The position numbers and the translations under genes are program-made. DNA of 23,102 bases. Origin: Nemertoderma westbladi (Eukaryota; Xenacoelomorpha; Nemertodermatida; Nemertodermatidae). The notes below the pieces were generated by a model. The model had not been told where the DNA came from, made no database searches, and saw only the letters and a list, made by a program, of their open reading frames with translations. Where the stretch lies: positions 1 through 23,102 of the forward strand of contig JAUCBJ010004393.1 in NCBI GenBank assembly GCA_032718475.1, written 5' to 3'. Positions 1-9,435 of the stretch are shown piece after piece; within the stretch, counting starts at the first letter, position 1, and the number at the start of each line of letters is the position of its first letter.

Positions 1-1428
1 CCAGTGGCAAAGGACGATGCGATGGATTATTAGCATCTGTTGGAGTCAGAAGAGTTGACGTAGAGGTGGGCTGATGCTCATCATTGTCCTCATTCGAATA
101 ATCTGGAGGACGTCCCGGGGATGGTTCGCAATATGGCAAGCGGTAGCATTCTGACCGACAGTCAGAGACAGTCAGAGATAGATTGGATTGCATGTTCTAA
201 ATCAAGTGCATAAAAATACCGGGCACAGACATGTCTCAGTTGGGCACAAGGGGGGTGATTAAGTTCTAAATGGAGTGAGGTGAGGAGGCCAATGAGGGCA
301 TGTCGTGGTCTCAATATTAGTTACTTTAGTGCCTGGAAGGGAACATTCCTGCAGTGGACAATGAGAAGATCATCAGATGAGATAGATGTGACACCCAGAT
401 ATCGTTTTACATCCTGGATGTTAGTTAACTTCTTAGAAGGTTGGGTGCCCTGATACAAATGTGCTTTATCACGTCTGATGTCTGAGCATTCAGTTTGCGT
501 AATACACCATGCACTGGCATAGATAGGGTGGTTGGGTATAGCTTCAGGGTTTGGTAGTTTTCATAGTTTTGGGTGTGTCTAAGTCAGATGGGAATGGTCC
601 AGACTCCAGTTCACAACTGGAATCCTCTCTGCCCTGGGGGTGGCCATGCTCATTGTGGGGTACTACAGGCTCCTCCAGGGAGTTGGAGGAAATTGCAGAG
701 GTTGTATCATGGAGTGCATGGATGGATTATTGGAGAAGTGACGGTTTCGTCAAGGAAGCGACATATCTGGCAGTTCCCTGAACTGCAAGGTGGTACATTA
801 CGGCTCTGGAAATCTGCTGACAGATTTGTGGCACACTTAATGTACATCATGGCTAGGCCAAACTGTGATACAGTAGCAAGGAAGGTGGAAAGACGCGGAC
901 TAGCTGAGTATGCAATGCACCTCGGGACATTTTGATGAAGATCTGGATGCAAGGTTTGCTGTCGGTGAGAACAGTTGACTGATGAAATGAATGGGATATA
1001 TATGGGGAAAAATGTTGGACATCCATAGTAATAGCAAGTGCCTCGAGTTCACAAGGAAGCCAAGATGTCTAGTGTATGCGTAATTTAGAATAATAATAAC
1101 CAGCAACTAGTAAGGATGATGCATGGTTCACATTTAAGACTGCGCCAAGGCCATCTGTACTGGAGGCAGCATCAGTGACAATATATAATCTATCGGTAGG
1201 CCTGGGTATTTCAACAGAACGACAGGATTTCAGGGAGGCCTGAGCACGACGAAAGGCTACAGATTATTCATCCGTCCAGGCAACAGCATCATGCGGCTGG
1301 TCAGGCAATAGGGTGTCGAGTGGGGCAATGAGAACAACGGGGGAGAACCTTAGCTAAAACCTTGAAGGATCCAATGAATGACCTTAGCTCATGGATGGTA
1401 GATGGGGGTGGGCAACATGAGAGAGCAG
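1..1428 (-). pseudogene. Ty3/gypsy-type retrotransposon pol remnant (RT connection, RNase H, integrase N-terminus)
   Basis: Reading the minus strand from about 1425 downward gives recognisable pol pieces in shifting frames. First comes the RT-connection motif HELRSFIG and KVLAKVLP (about 1330-1400). An RNase H follows, with YIVTDAA (about 1175), ELEALAI and LTDSKPCI (about 960-1010). A region with SADFQSRN and CQICRF (760-835) marks the end of RNase H in invertebrate gypsy-like polyproteins. Near 145-290, HPP..QLRHV and RYFYALDLEHAI resemble the integrase HHCC zinc-binding region, whose cysteines look degraded. The frame is broken by stops (for example at 1264-1266) and several frameshifts, so the gene is dead. 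The RT catalytic core is absent: the copy is cut at about 1430, where an opposite-strand LINE begins. No LTR was seen, and the rest of integrase would lie outside the window. Family assignment rests on remembered motif patterns. Confidence 0.72.
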
Positions 1429-1435
1429 ATATGAT

Positions 1436-1905
1436 ATGAAAAATATTTTCTCGAAAGTTAACAGTAGGCTTAAGTTTCTTTACAGAAATAAAAATAGTTT
1501 AAACACTGGCTCTCGCAAGTTAATTTGCTCTTCTTTAATACATTGTCATATGGACTATGCCTGCTCTTCTTGGTATGAAGTCTTAACCAAACAGATTAAA
1601 TGTAAATTACAAGTTGCTCAGAATAAAGTAGTACGATTTATTAAAGACTACAAACCTAGGCACCACCTGACTCCAGATGACTTTTCTGAATCTGGACTAC
1701 TTAACTTAGATAGTAGAGTTAAGAAGCTGCGCGTTAAACATGTGCATAAAGTGTATAATGGTAAGTGTCCCAATTACCTAAAACAAAATTCAACAGAGTG
1801 CGCTATACACACTCTTACAGTACCAGAGCTAGTGCTTCAAACTTTTACCTCCCAAATTGTAAATCCTTCGAATCGGATACTTTCTATTTTACACGTTGTT
1901 CTATG
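1436..1905 (+). pseudogene. CR1/L2-like LINE, post-RT C-terminal fragment
   Basis: The frame from 1436 encodes a RT thumb/post-RT region typical of CR1/L2-like LINEs: a [11 protein letters not shown] start, LICSSLIHCHMDYACSSWY, QVAQNKVVRFI and LDSRVKKLRVKHVHKVYNGK. Near 1780 the frame shifts by one and the family reading continues as RVRYTHSYSTRASASNFYLP and KSFESDTFYF up to about 1905. The catalytic RT palm is missing, so the copy is 5'-truncated at the boundary with the minus-strand gypsy remnant. Beyond 1905 the expected ending (a W-N-LP motif and terminal helix) is not found, so the 3' end is lost or replaced. It is a non-functional relic. Confidence 0.75.
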
Positions 1906-2042
1906 TCCAAGGATCAACTTCAACATCACAACTTTCATCCGTTATTTACTGTATACGATGCGACTGTGGTGTTTATATGGGAGAGAATCAGCGCAGAGTT
2001 CCAATCACGCCTAAAGAAAGACATAAAGCATGATTGGGTTCT

Positions 2043-2180
2043 ACCAATTCCCCCAATAGTTCAGCTTTTCAGACACACCGCCACCACTCTCCCGACTTCA
2101 CTAACGCCAAGGTCCTTTGGTCAGAACTTAATACACTTAGTGCCGACAAGTTGAGCTTCTTAGTGAGAGCGTTAGCTTAG
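2043..2180 (+). other. Unrecognised coding-like segment ending in a stop
   Basis: A stop-free frame of 45 codons ends with TAG at 2178-2180 and contains AKVLWSELNTLSADKLSFLV near its end, which looks like an amphipathic helical segment rather than random AT-rich sequence. No start codon or family was recognised. It follows the LINE C-terminus in a different frame, so it could be the end of another retroelement ORF. The stretch just before it (1906-2042) was not assigned either. Just after it, a short imperfect direct repeat is visible (around 2132-2156 and 2185-2209, both ACACTTAGTG..ACAAGTTGA). Confidence 0.2.
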
Positions 2181-3197
2181 CGTACACTTAGTGAGACAAG
2201 TTGACTTGTTGGCTTCGGCTGACAAATACTCAATTAATCGATCCCCGAACGATGAAGCCCATAACAGATCCGAGAGCGCCCATCTCCTGGACTGTTGGGT
2301 TCCGTCACCGCCGTTACTCCGGTTACCTCCTCCATAATATAGAGGTTCAGCCCCAGTGTCTCAATATTGGTAACCCTATTTGCTTTGTATTAATGTTTAC
2401 CACTTACTCAATTTTTATGAACACCTATTTCCTTTCCACCCCTGTTTCAATCATATTTAATTATTTACCATATTAACAATATCCCTACCCTACATTACAT
2501 AATTATGTTTCTCACTTATTTTACATGTTTCCCGATTTTTTCCATTGTATTAATATTTACGGCTGATACGTAATATTAATATACCCCGTTTGCATTGAAT
2601 TAATATTAACCTTACCACTTCACACCGAGAGAAAGCCGCCCCAATATTAGATTATTACAACAACATATCCATTGGGTAAGAAAGTGGAGGAGAGCCAGCC
2701 CGTCTCTTAATTTTTTACTTTATATTACGCGATCAATTTTCACTCATCTCGTCATGAACACAACATGTATGTAACCTTTTGTTAAATTTGTTGGCTATGC
2801 GTTTGCGGTTGTTTGGGCGGAGTGTGGTAGGCCTACACTTTTCACACTTAAATATTTTGGTTGTGAAATGTTACAGGGCATAGCTATCTGAGATATTTCA
2901 TTTATATTTTATTATGAGAGGAAGAAGAACATACAACGTTATTTACTATGTAACAAAATAATTGTTTTCGGGTTTAACTTGGAAGCCTCCCCAAATAGTT
3001 GATATACAATTTGATTCACCCGTCTTTAGTTAGAAATTTGTTTGCATGAAAGACAGTTTAGTTTAGTTTTTACTGATTTATTATCTCTTATCTGACTGGG
3101 GTAATAATAAAGGATAGGATAAATGGAAGCAAAGTGTGACAGTAACAAATATTTCCCCGTCACCCTAGCATGTCTTAAGTATATATGATATATCAAA
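2181..3197. other. AT-rich non-coding stretch, no gene seen
   Basis: The reading frames here are short and have no recognisable motif. The one notable string is ACCTTACCACTTCACACC at 2609-2626. It recurs exactly at 5624-5641 as the first unit of a 24-bp tandem repeat, so a dispersed repeat fragment is present. The rest looks like ordinary intergenic or intronic DNA, or decayed repeat. Confidence 0.5.
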
Positions 3198-3246
3198 GGG
3201 GGAAGTTTGGATTCACTGCATAAATGCAGTTCACCAAACTTCCCCC
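3198..3246. repeat. 49-bp hairpin-forming inverted repeat
   Basis: The outer arms GGGGGAAGTTTGG (3198-3210) and CCAAACTTCCCCC (3234-3246) are exact reverse complements of 13 bp. Inside them, CTGCAT (3216-3221) and ATGCAG (3224-3229) form a second 6-bp stem around AA. The segments between the stems are 5 and 4 nt and do not pair. The right half contains ATGCAGTTCACCAAAC, which recurs exactly at 6878-6893. A further AACTTCCCCC lies just downstream (about 3262). This could be a foldback element or a fragment of a palindromic repeat family. Confidence 0.85.
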
Positions 3247-4048
3247 GAATGCACACTGTAACTTCCCCCTTCCCACAAATATCCACTGTTGAATTAATTT
3301 GAAGCGATATAATAAGTACAAAATTGTGCGAGTTTTTAATTGTGTGGTCCAATTGTTATTGGATTTCTATTTATTATTTAAAGTGCATTTAATATCACAC
3401 TGGTTTTTAGAATATTATACTATACAACCTTATGTTTTATTAATTTACCCAATCGAAGCCTCATAAGGGCCGGTTATTTGTACGCATATCCCCTAATGCG
3501 CTCAGTAAGGTTCAAACAACATATTAATATGAAAATAAAGTATCTGCAAAGAAAAGAACCCAATACTATATAATTTGACCTTATTAAAAAATTTGCAATT
3601 TTGCACACTTATTTGTACAAATGCACTTTAGCAGATCGTAATGGTGGCTCTTATTTAACAAACTTATGTTTATCCTCTACCGATCTACGATGGTGTATGA
3701 TCAAGTGTCAGTCGCTAAAAGTGTCAAAAATCCAATTTAATAAATCTGGATTTGCGATTTTGGACCATATTCATGGACATTTTTAAGTCACTTTATAGAC
3801 ATAAAAAGTTAAACAAATGTTACGATTATAGTTAGAAATCACTCCAAACAACATTTTAATCCAAAAAATAACATTCTACGATGAATAGAACTGGAAATAA
3901 CAGTGTTTGAAATATCGAAAAAATGTTCACTATTTAAGTGCATTTTGCACTAAGTGCACATAAGTCTTTTCCCAAGTTTTATCCTATTTCACACACTACA
4001 ATCTATCCTCTATCCAATGAAAAAAGTTTCAGATTAAATGGCCCTGTA
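3247..4048. other. AT-rich non-coding stretch
   Basis: No supported gene. Short open frames (for example at 3601-3786) have no recognisable motif. A small local palindrome-like string, AAGTGCATTTTGCACTAAGTGCAC, lies near 3938-3961. Confidence 0.5.
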
Positions 4049-4248
4049 GAACCGAAGTTATTTATGTTTAAAAATAGTCACTCGAAAATTTCAAATTCTC
4101 TTGGTCACATAGTCTAGTGGTTATCAATCACGTTAATGAAACCTAAGTTCGCGGGTTCGAAATCCAATATTGACCTGACCATTCTTAATTTTTTTGTAAA
4201 AAAAAATTATTTTTATTTGTTCACTAAAATCGCTCTAACTTCGGTTCT
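4049..4248. repeat. Inverted repeat flanking a tRNA-like sequence
   Basis: AGAACCGAAGTTA at 4049-4061 is the exact reverse complement of TAACTTCGGTTCT at 4236-4248. Read outward from the tRNA-like 73-mer, the copies continue in a loosely similar way (an A/GG then GGNCC pattern), so they are probably two diverged copies of one repeat in opposite orientation. The short perfect core and the AT-rich interior are what the sequence shows; a shared origin is inference. Confidence 0.5.
4103..4175 (+). pseudogene. tRNA-like sequence (tRNA pseudogene or SINE head)
   Basis: The segment is 73 nt long. It has an A-box-like TAGTCTAGTGGTTATCA and a B-box GGTTCGAAATCC at tRNA-like spacing. The ends GGTCA and TGACC pair for five bases. 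The inner acceptor pairs, the D stem and most of the T stem do not pair well, so a functional tRNA is unlikely. The A-box region resembles tRNA-Val-type D arms, but the anticodon cannot be assigned. The tail TTTTTTTGTAAAAAAAA downstream could be a pol III terminator or an A-tail of a SINE. Confidence 0.45.
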
Positions 4249-5620
4249 GGTGGTCCAAATTCAATAAAATTGGTATATTCTTTGCCGTAATTTTTTTTAA
4301 TCTTTTGAGAAGGGGTTATTTTTGGCCTCAAAAAAATTTAAAAAAAGGGCCAAAATAACGCGATATTTTTCGACCCTTAAAATTCGTAATTTTAATTATA
4401 TATGTTAAGATAAAAGATAGCGGAGTTAATTTGATACTTTTTACAGGTACTTTTGGCGCAATACGCTAAATTATAATGGAATAGCGATTTGTTAAAAAAA
4501 AAAATTTTCGTCCCTTTTTATAAATATTATATTTCACACGATCGCCTGCCGCTCCAGTTTTGTAATACCTCCGGCGCTGTGATTAACGCTGTTAGATAGA
4601 TAATTTAACGCACTATAAGTCTGTGTAAACAAATCTCCCGTAAGTTAAGTAGTTTTCGAGCTAGACGATTTTCCGCGAAGCAAGTTTGAAGCGCGAAATT
4701 ATAATTTTGGCCCTCATTTTTTTAATATCATCCTTGGAGCAAAACCGATAGCATATTTGAATTCCCCGTATGGATATTGACTGTATAGAATGTACCTTAA
4801 CCAAATAAAGTTAAAAATAAAAAATTATTCGATAAAAACTACTTTACAAATTCTGGCCCTTTTTGGCCCCTATTGCCGACATATTTTTTGTACCCCCATT
4901 CGATAGGAACGTAGCCCCAATGGTCTTCTACGAGTTTCATAAAAGAATTAGTGGATTCCTACCCGCGTTGTCGAATTAAACATTTCGGAAATAAGTTTTC
5001 CAAAAAAGACGGACAAAAACGTACAAATTTACAGCCCCTTTTTCCACCCGAAATTTTAATAAATATCTTACCCCCATTCGATACGAAGGTAGTACCACTT
5101 TTCCCCTTTCCAACCGCGTTACTTTCGTCCCCGTACGATTAATATTAGCCGAGTTATAGCGGATCCCGCAAAGTCATTTTGTCCGTTTTTTCAACTTTGA
5201 CGGACATTTTCGGAAAAAAGGCGTGGTAATCTTTTTTGAAAAAAAAAACGAATTCACTAATTAATCCCTTCTATCGTATCCCGGCGTCGGTTAAGCAATA
5301 ACCTAGGGTTTTTTCGAGCCACTGTAGAGCGCCTTTCAAAAAAATTTTAAAATTGTCGAAAAAATGACGGATTTTTGTCCGCCGTGTCCGTCGAAGGGTT
5401 AGATTTAATAATGTCAGAGTTGCTAATATCTTAGAATTCCGAGCCGCTCCCCTGGTGAGAAAATAAAAAAATTTGGTCTGTTCCTTCATCGAAAAGTCCC
5501 CCAGAATCCCAAGTTAACCTTAGCGATGGCCTGCGGCTTTAGGAGCGGCCGCGGTATTCACCTCCCTCATAGCGGCCGCTGCGGTGTTACGTCAAATGGA
5601 GAAATATTTATCCCACCTAG
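4249..5620. other. Non-coding region with faint internal repeats and a GC-rich island
   Basis: No gene was recognised; the open frames at 4951-5142 (+) and 5271-5489 (-) have no family features. ACCCCCATTCGATA occurs twice (about 4894 and 5070), followed each time by GGAACGTAG or CGAAGGTAG, which points to a diverged duplication about 177 bp apart. At 5543-5586 a small GC-rich patch carries two AGCGGCCGC strings about 28 bp apart, each followed by a GGT.TT motif, in otherwise AT-rich DNA. Confidence 0.4.
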
Positions 5621-5692
5621 TTTACCTTACCACTTCACACCTACTTTACCTTACCACCTAACATTTACTTCACCTTACCACCATATTTAATA
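5621..5692. repeat. 24-bp tandem repeat, three units
   Basis: Units start at 5621 (TTTACCTTACCACTTCACAC...), 5645 (TTTACCTTACCACCTAACAT...) and 5669 (TTCACCTTACCACCATATTT...). Each shares the TT(T/C)ACCTTACCAC core, and the period is exactly 24. An 18-bp piece of unit 1 also occurs alone at 2609-2626. Confidence 0.75.
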
Positions 5693-5794
5693 ATCTACTA
5701 CCGTTACAGTATATAATGGGAATATTATATAATGTTATATAATGTACATAGTTATTGTTGTTTAACTGTACTTGTATTTTGATCTACTTTTCAG

Positions 5795-5950
5795 GCACCA
5801 ACATAAGGCCGGCCATAACATATATAGACAAACTTGAAAGGGTAACTGAACTTGGGAGAAACGAAATTGCGACAACTATGGTGAATCTGGAAGCCGGAAG
5901 GATCTCATTTCCATCCACTGTACGAACTCGACGTACTGTAGTAGTAGCTC
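5795..5950 (+). pseudogene. 3'-terminal fragment of a (TAG)n-tailed LINE
   Basis: The frame in phase with 5755 reads RPAITYIDKLER, then LGRNEIATTM and TVR, and ends in a TAGTAGTAG stretch (about 5938-5948). This closely matches the C-terminus of the plus-strand LINE at 22205-22325 (QIDQLER, ELERNEIATTM, STVR), including the tail. The copy is therefore a severely 5'-truncated insertion of that family. The base string TTTTCAG immediately before 5795 resembles a splice acceptor, but it sits at the truncation point and is probably coincidental. Confidence 0.75.
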
Positions 5951-6348
5951 AAATATGTGCATGTTAAACATTTATGTTAAAAAAAATGTATTATCTGTCA
6001 CAGTCAAAGAGAAATACAGTACGAGGTCACTATGATTTCTTATACAGAAGACTGAAGACAGAGCAGCTACAGTACCTGCTTTTAATTTACTAATTATTAA
6101 TATTTCTCTATAATATTAATTAAGTAATTGAATGAAATGGTATATAAATGACGACTAATGTAAATAGTTTTGATTTTGAACATCCCTCTTCTTATTTGGC
6201 TGAGTGCTATTTTTTTCGTTAAATCTTTGTTCCGCCCCATGCCTGTCATAATGTAATTGAATCACAACTAAATTTGCTCTTACAGGCCTTCCTGTTGTTT
6301 TTGCTATGATGTAGCTCTCGGCATAATATTGTTTTACTTAATTAACAG
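5951..6348. other. AT-rich stretch, no gene seen
   Basis: Nothing recognisable. Two splice-acceptor-like strings occur (GCTCTTACAG near 6285 and TTAATTAACAG ending at 6348). Confidence 0.4.
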
Positions 6349-6468
6349 GATTCATATTCATTACCGGTTGTCTTAGAAGAAAGTGAATGGATATATTATA
6401 CCGAACTGATGTATAACTGGGGAGGGAGTATGGCCTCGCCTATCCTATCAGAGCTTTTTCCCTTGTAA
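6349..6468 (+). CDS. Weak candidate terminal exon, 39 codons
   Basis: After an AG at 6347-6348 a frame runs 39 codons to TAA at 6466-6468. It starts DSYSLPVVLEES and contains EWIYYTELMYNWGG, a composition that looks more protein-like than the surrounding AT-rich frames. No family was recognised. The acceptor has a poor pyrimidine tract, and no partner exon is established. It may be chance or a retroelement remnant. Confidence 0.18.
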   Translation, partial: DSYSLPVVLEESEWIYYTELMYNWGGSMASPILSELFPL

Positions 6469-7099
6469 AGCGTGATTAGAATTTATATTCGTATAATGTT
6501 ACTACCATAAAAACTTTCAGAATTTTAATTCACCCCCTTCCTGCTAAAATGTTGTTGTATTCTTACCAATGTAACTTCTTTGGGTTTATTTTTGCTAACA
6601 AATCAATGTTTACCTGATAATCTTTTGTATTTAACTGCAAGTATGTAAGCCAATATTTATAATATTTCGTATTCAGTATTCCTCTAAAATATGTACATTT
6701 GATTAGAGAGTAATAGATTATTAGAAGACCGTTAAGGCTTATTGTTGTCAAAATACGTATGTTTGTTTGTTTGTCTGATGTTTGTGCACATTGATGTTGT
6801 TTAGCTTGGAATTTTTTTGGTAAAGTCTGATTTCACCAGTACCTGTCATCCGAAATAGGGTTATGATATCTCGTTGGATGCAGTTCACCAAACGGTACAA
6901 TCACATTTAAAAAATCGATGATCTGTTCTCGAGATATCAGCAAATTACATTTAATTAGAAGACCATTATTAGGGCTTACTTGTTGAGAGGTCAAGTATAA
7001 GTGCCGCTATAACTCTGTCAAACTGTCCTTCTTAGGGGCTGACGGTGTTTTAATAGCCAGCTTGCTGGCTCTCTAGTACAACTATTAGAATTTATTGAT
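6469..7099. other. AT-rich stretch with repeat traces
   Basis: No gene. ATGCAGTTCACCAAAC at 6878-6893 repeats the right half of the 3198-3246 hairpin. TTAGAAGACC followed by a GGCTTA occurs twice (about 6720 and 6956). GATATCTCG (about 6867) and CGAGATATC (about 6932) form a small inverted pair. These suggest a decayed repeat around 6.7-7.0 kb. Confidence 0.4.
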
Positions 7100-7410
7100 G
7101 AGCACATTTCTTAGTGTTTTAATCCGTTGCCTTGAATTAACTTCTCTCCGATGGTCGAGGGTTCGAACCCCGCATTGGGGCAGGGCTACTTATTTACCTT
7201 ACTTCAGTGATCGGTCAGTCCAGTTGCGTACTGTTTAAGTGAAGGCCAATCGAATATGATTGGCATGACATATTTAGCTTTAGACATAGTGGAACAGCCA
7301 TTGTATGTTACACCAAAACACAGAGGATTACACCACAACACTGACGAAGGTGAAACGCTGTAGAGGAGTAACTCTCAAAAGAGCTAGTCCACCCAGTCAA
7401 AGGGACTACA
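7100..7410 (+). mobile_element. Candidate tRNA-derived SINE
   Basis: GGTCGAGGGTTCGAACCCC at 7154-7172 is a clear T-arm with B-box (the stem pairs at four of five positions), followed by CGCATTGGGG. Upstream, CTTAGTGTTTTAATCCGTTG (about 7111-7130) is a degenerate A-box region at plausible distance. The body, to about 7410, includes CTGACGAAGGTGAAACGCTG. No poly-A or simple-repeat tail is obvious, so the 3' limit is a guess. A tRNA pseudogene is the alternative. Confidence 0.45.
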
Positions 7411-9054
7411 TTTATTAGAAACATCTTTTTGCTGTCTAAACATGAGGGTGAGTGAGGGAGACTAAGTGTCTGATGTCTGAGTCAGCCTGCCATTCGTTAA
7501 TCTTTGTAATATTGATTGAGAAAGGACCTTATAAAATATATTTCACACCGAATTACTGTTTTTTTTTGGGGTGATTTAAGACGGATTCATACAGGTAACA
7601 TGAAGCATGAGTTTATGTGAATCACAGGAAAATTTCTTGCTGATCACTTTAAATTATCGTGCGACCCACTTCACTCAGGTGATTTCACATCACCCAGGTG
7701 ATCACGTGACCCATGCTTAATGTTCATTCACATCACAAAGAAGCATGAGACAAACGAGAAACTGTATCATTATATAAAATTTATGGCGTAATTATATAAT
7801 TTTTTTGTATAATAATAAGTTGTTTGTTTTATTTACGTATTATGCGTATTGTTTATCTGTTTTGATTTATATAATAAGGAAATTTAATATAATATTATAA
7901 CAATAAAGGCTAAATAAGACAATATAAAAATTTATTTATTTATAAAAAAATTTATGGCCGATAAAAAATAATTTGTTGATAGCCTACTGGTATTGGCATT
8001 GTTTGCCACGACGAGCACAGCGACGAAAAACCAAAATAAGCGATCTGTTTGGGTGAAACCGCTGTTTCTCCAAAGGAACGTTCTAGGAGAACACACTGTG
8101 TTGCTAAATAATCTGATACAAATTGGATAAATATATATATGCGGTTGTATTTAGGAAAAATGTAAGCCAGTGAGATATATTATGTTTCATGAGCCACTAT
8201 GCTTGGATATTATATACTGGCATTCCCAATGTGTTGACATTTTTTTTCAAAGTGTTGACTATTTCGAAGTGTGAACCATAATACCATTTCAACTAACTAC
8301 CACCCAATATATGCAGCTTCGGAAGGGTTATTCAATTAAAGTGGAATATGTAATCAGGATGCGATCATATTGCCTTGTTTATACCAAAGAGGTTTTATAT
8401 ACCCTATGGCATAGCAGGTGCACCTTCCAATCCCTATTCCCTTCCAATCTACGTCTGATTAGATAACAGAACCCAAGTGGAGCATTAACTAACTCCCCAA
8501 CCAGTAGTGATAGTAGGAAGGTCCCATTGGGCTCATTTTATTTTTCTACTCACTGGATAATTTGAGAAGCTAAAGAACTGGTATTCATTACAGTTGTCTT
8601 GTATTTATTCCAAGTACTCTCTCAGAAAAAGCAGTTGACATACTCCCTTGAATAAATAATAAACGACTGTATATCCAGGGTAGGGTACTTTAACATTATT
8701 CTCTATATTTATATACGATTATACGTAGCTGATTAACTATTACTGATTTACGAGTATAGGCCTATTCATTATTTGTTGGTAATAATACATTCTGACATTG
8801 AGAGGCAGAGGTAGACATTTTCAGCTTCATAGATTTAAGGTGAGTTGATTATAGCTGAGGTTACATAGCATAGAAAAAAACTGACATGCATTGACAGCGC
8901 TGAAAATCACAGGAAGCGAAATATTATTATTGATCAGTGATAAAATGTGTGAAATTCATGTGAAATGGAACAAAACTGTACGATGTAGGGAAGGGAATGG
9001 GTCATGGATGTAGCTAGCCTCTCGGAGAGGTGATGGTGACGACGGAAATGACTC
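7411..9054. other. AT-rich stretch without a recognised gene
   Basis: No frame with recognisable motifs. It contains the inverted repeat at 7598-7723, listed separately. The rest is AT-rich with A/T runs, most strongly at 7770-7970. Confidence 0.5.
7598..7723. repeat. Imperfect inverted repeat (MITE-like)
   Basis: The left arm (7598-7625) reads ACATGAAGCATGAGTTTATG then TGAATCAC. The reverse complement of 7697-7723 reads ACATTAAGCATGGGTCACGT then GATCACC. Most positions match. Between them are two CAGGTGAT strings and a CACGTG. A third AAGCATGAGAC copy lies just outside (about 7741). This suggests a short foldback or MITE remnant; no target-site duplication was identified. Confidence 0.4.
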
Positions 9055-9075
9055 GGGGGGGGGGGGGGGGGGGGG
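9055..9075 (+). repeat. Homopolymer G21 tract
   Basis: Twenty-one consecutive G bases are followed by further G-rich sequence to 9090, on a background that is mostly AT-rich. It is capable of G-quadruplex formation, and the run length may be unreliable in sequencing. Confidence 0.9.
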
Positions 9076-9207
9076 TGGGAGTGGGGGGTAGGGGTTTGCA
9101 TAAGGACGATGCTGCACTCTGCGGTAATGCAGACGACAATCCGTTTCTAGCCGGGCTACTCGCCCAGCAACTCGTTGGGAGTAAAACTCACCGATGATGC
9201 CCAGTTC

Positions 9208-9435
9208 CAGGGGCGGATCCAGGAATTGGCAAAAGCGGGGCTGACAGGACAGGCTGAGCCTGAGGTTGTCCATAATCAGGGGTCTGGGGTCACAGCCCCC
9301 AACAGGGTTCAGGTGGTGGGTGGCACCCGCGGTTGGGGGCGGGTGTGTAGTATGGGTATGGTATGTGGTAGTCCTAACACCACACCACCTACCTCCCCTC
9401 CCCTCCCGTCCCTCCCCGCCCCGAAAAATTATTAA
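9208..9435 (+). mobile_element. Possible hAT-like MITE terminus
   Basis: CAGGGGCGGATCCAGG at 9208-9223 resembles the CAGGGGCGGATCCAG terminal sequence that I associate with hAT-type non-autonomous transposons. GC-rich sequence continues to about 9425 and then stops abruptly at an AT-rich block. I did not find a matching inverted terminus or an 8-bp target duplication, so only one end may remain. The overlapping open frames at 9175-9472 are low-complexity and not believed. Confidence 0.35.

Noticed and set aside
551-935. Plus-strand open frames of 76 and 120 codons
   Set aside because: Antisense to the gypsy RNase H remnant.
3026-3352. Minus-strand 108-codon open frame
   Set aside because: It spans the 3198-3246 hairpin and AT-rich sequence; no recognisable motif.
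5271-5489. Minus-strand 72-codon open frame rich in K, R and F
   Set aside because: AT-rich composition explains it; no family resemblance or start context.
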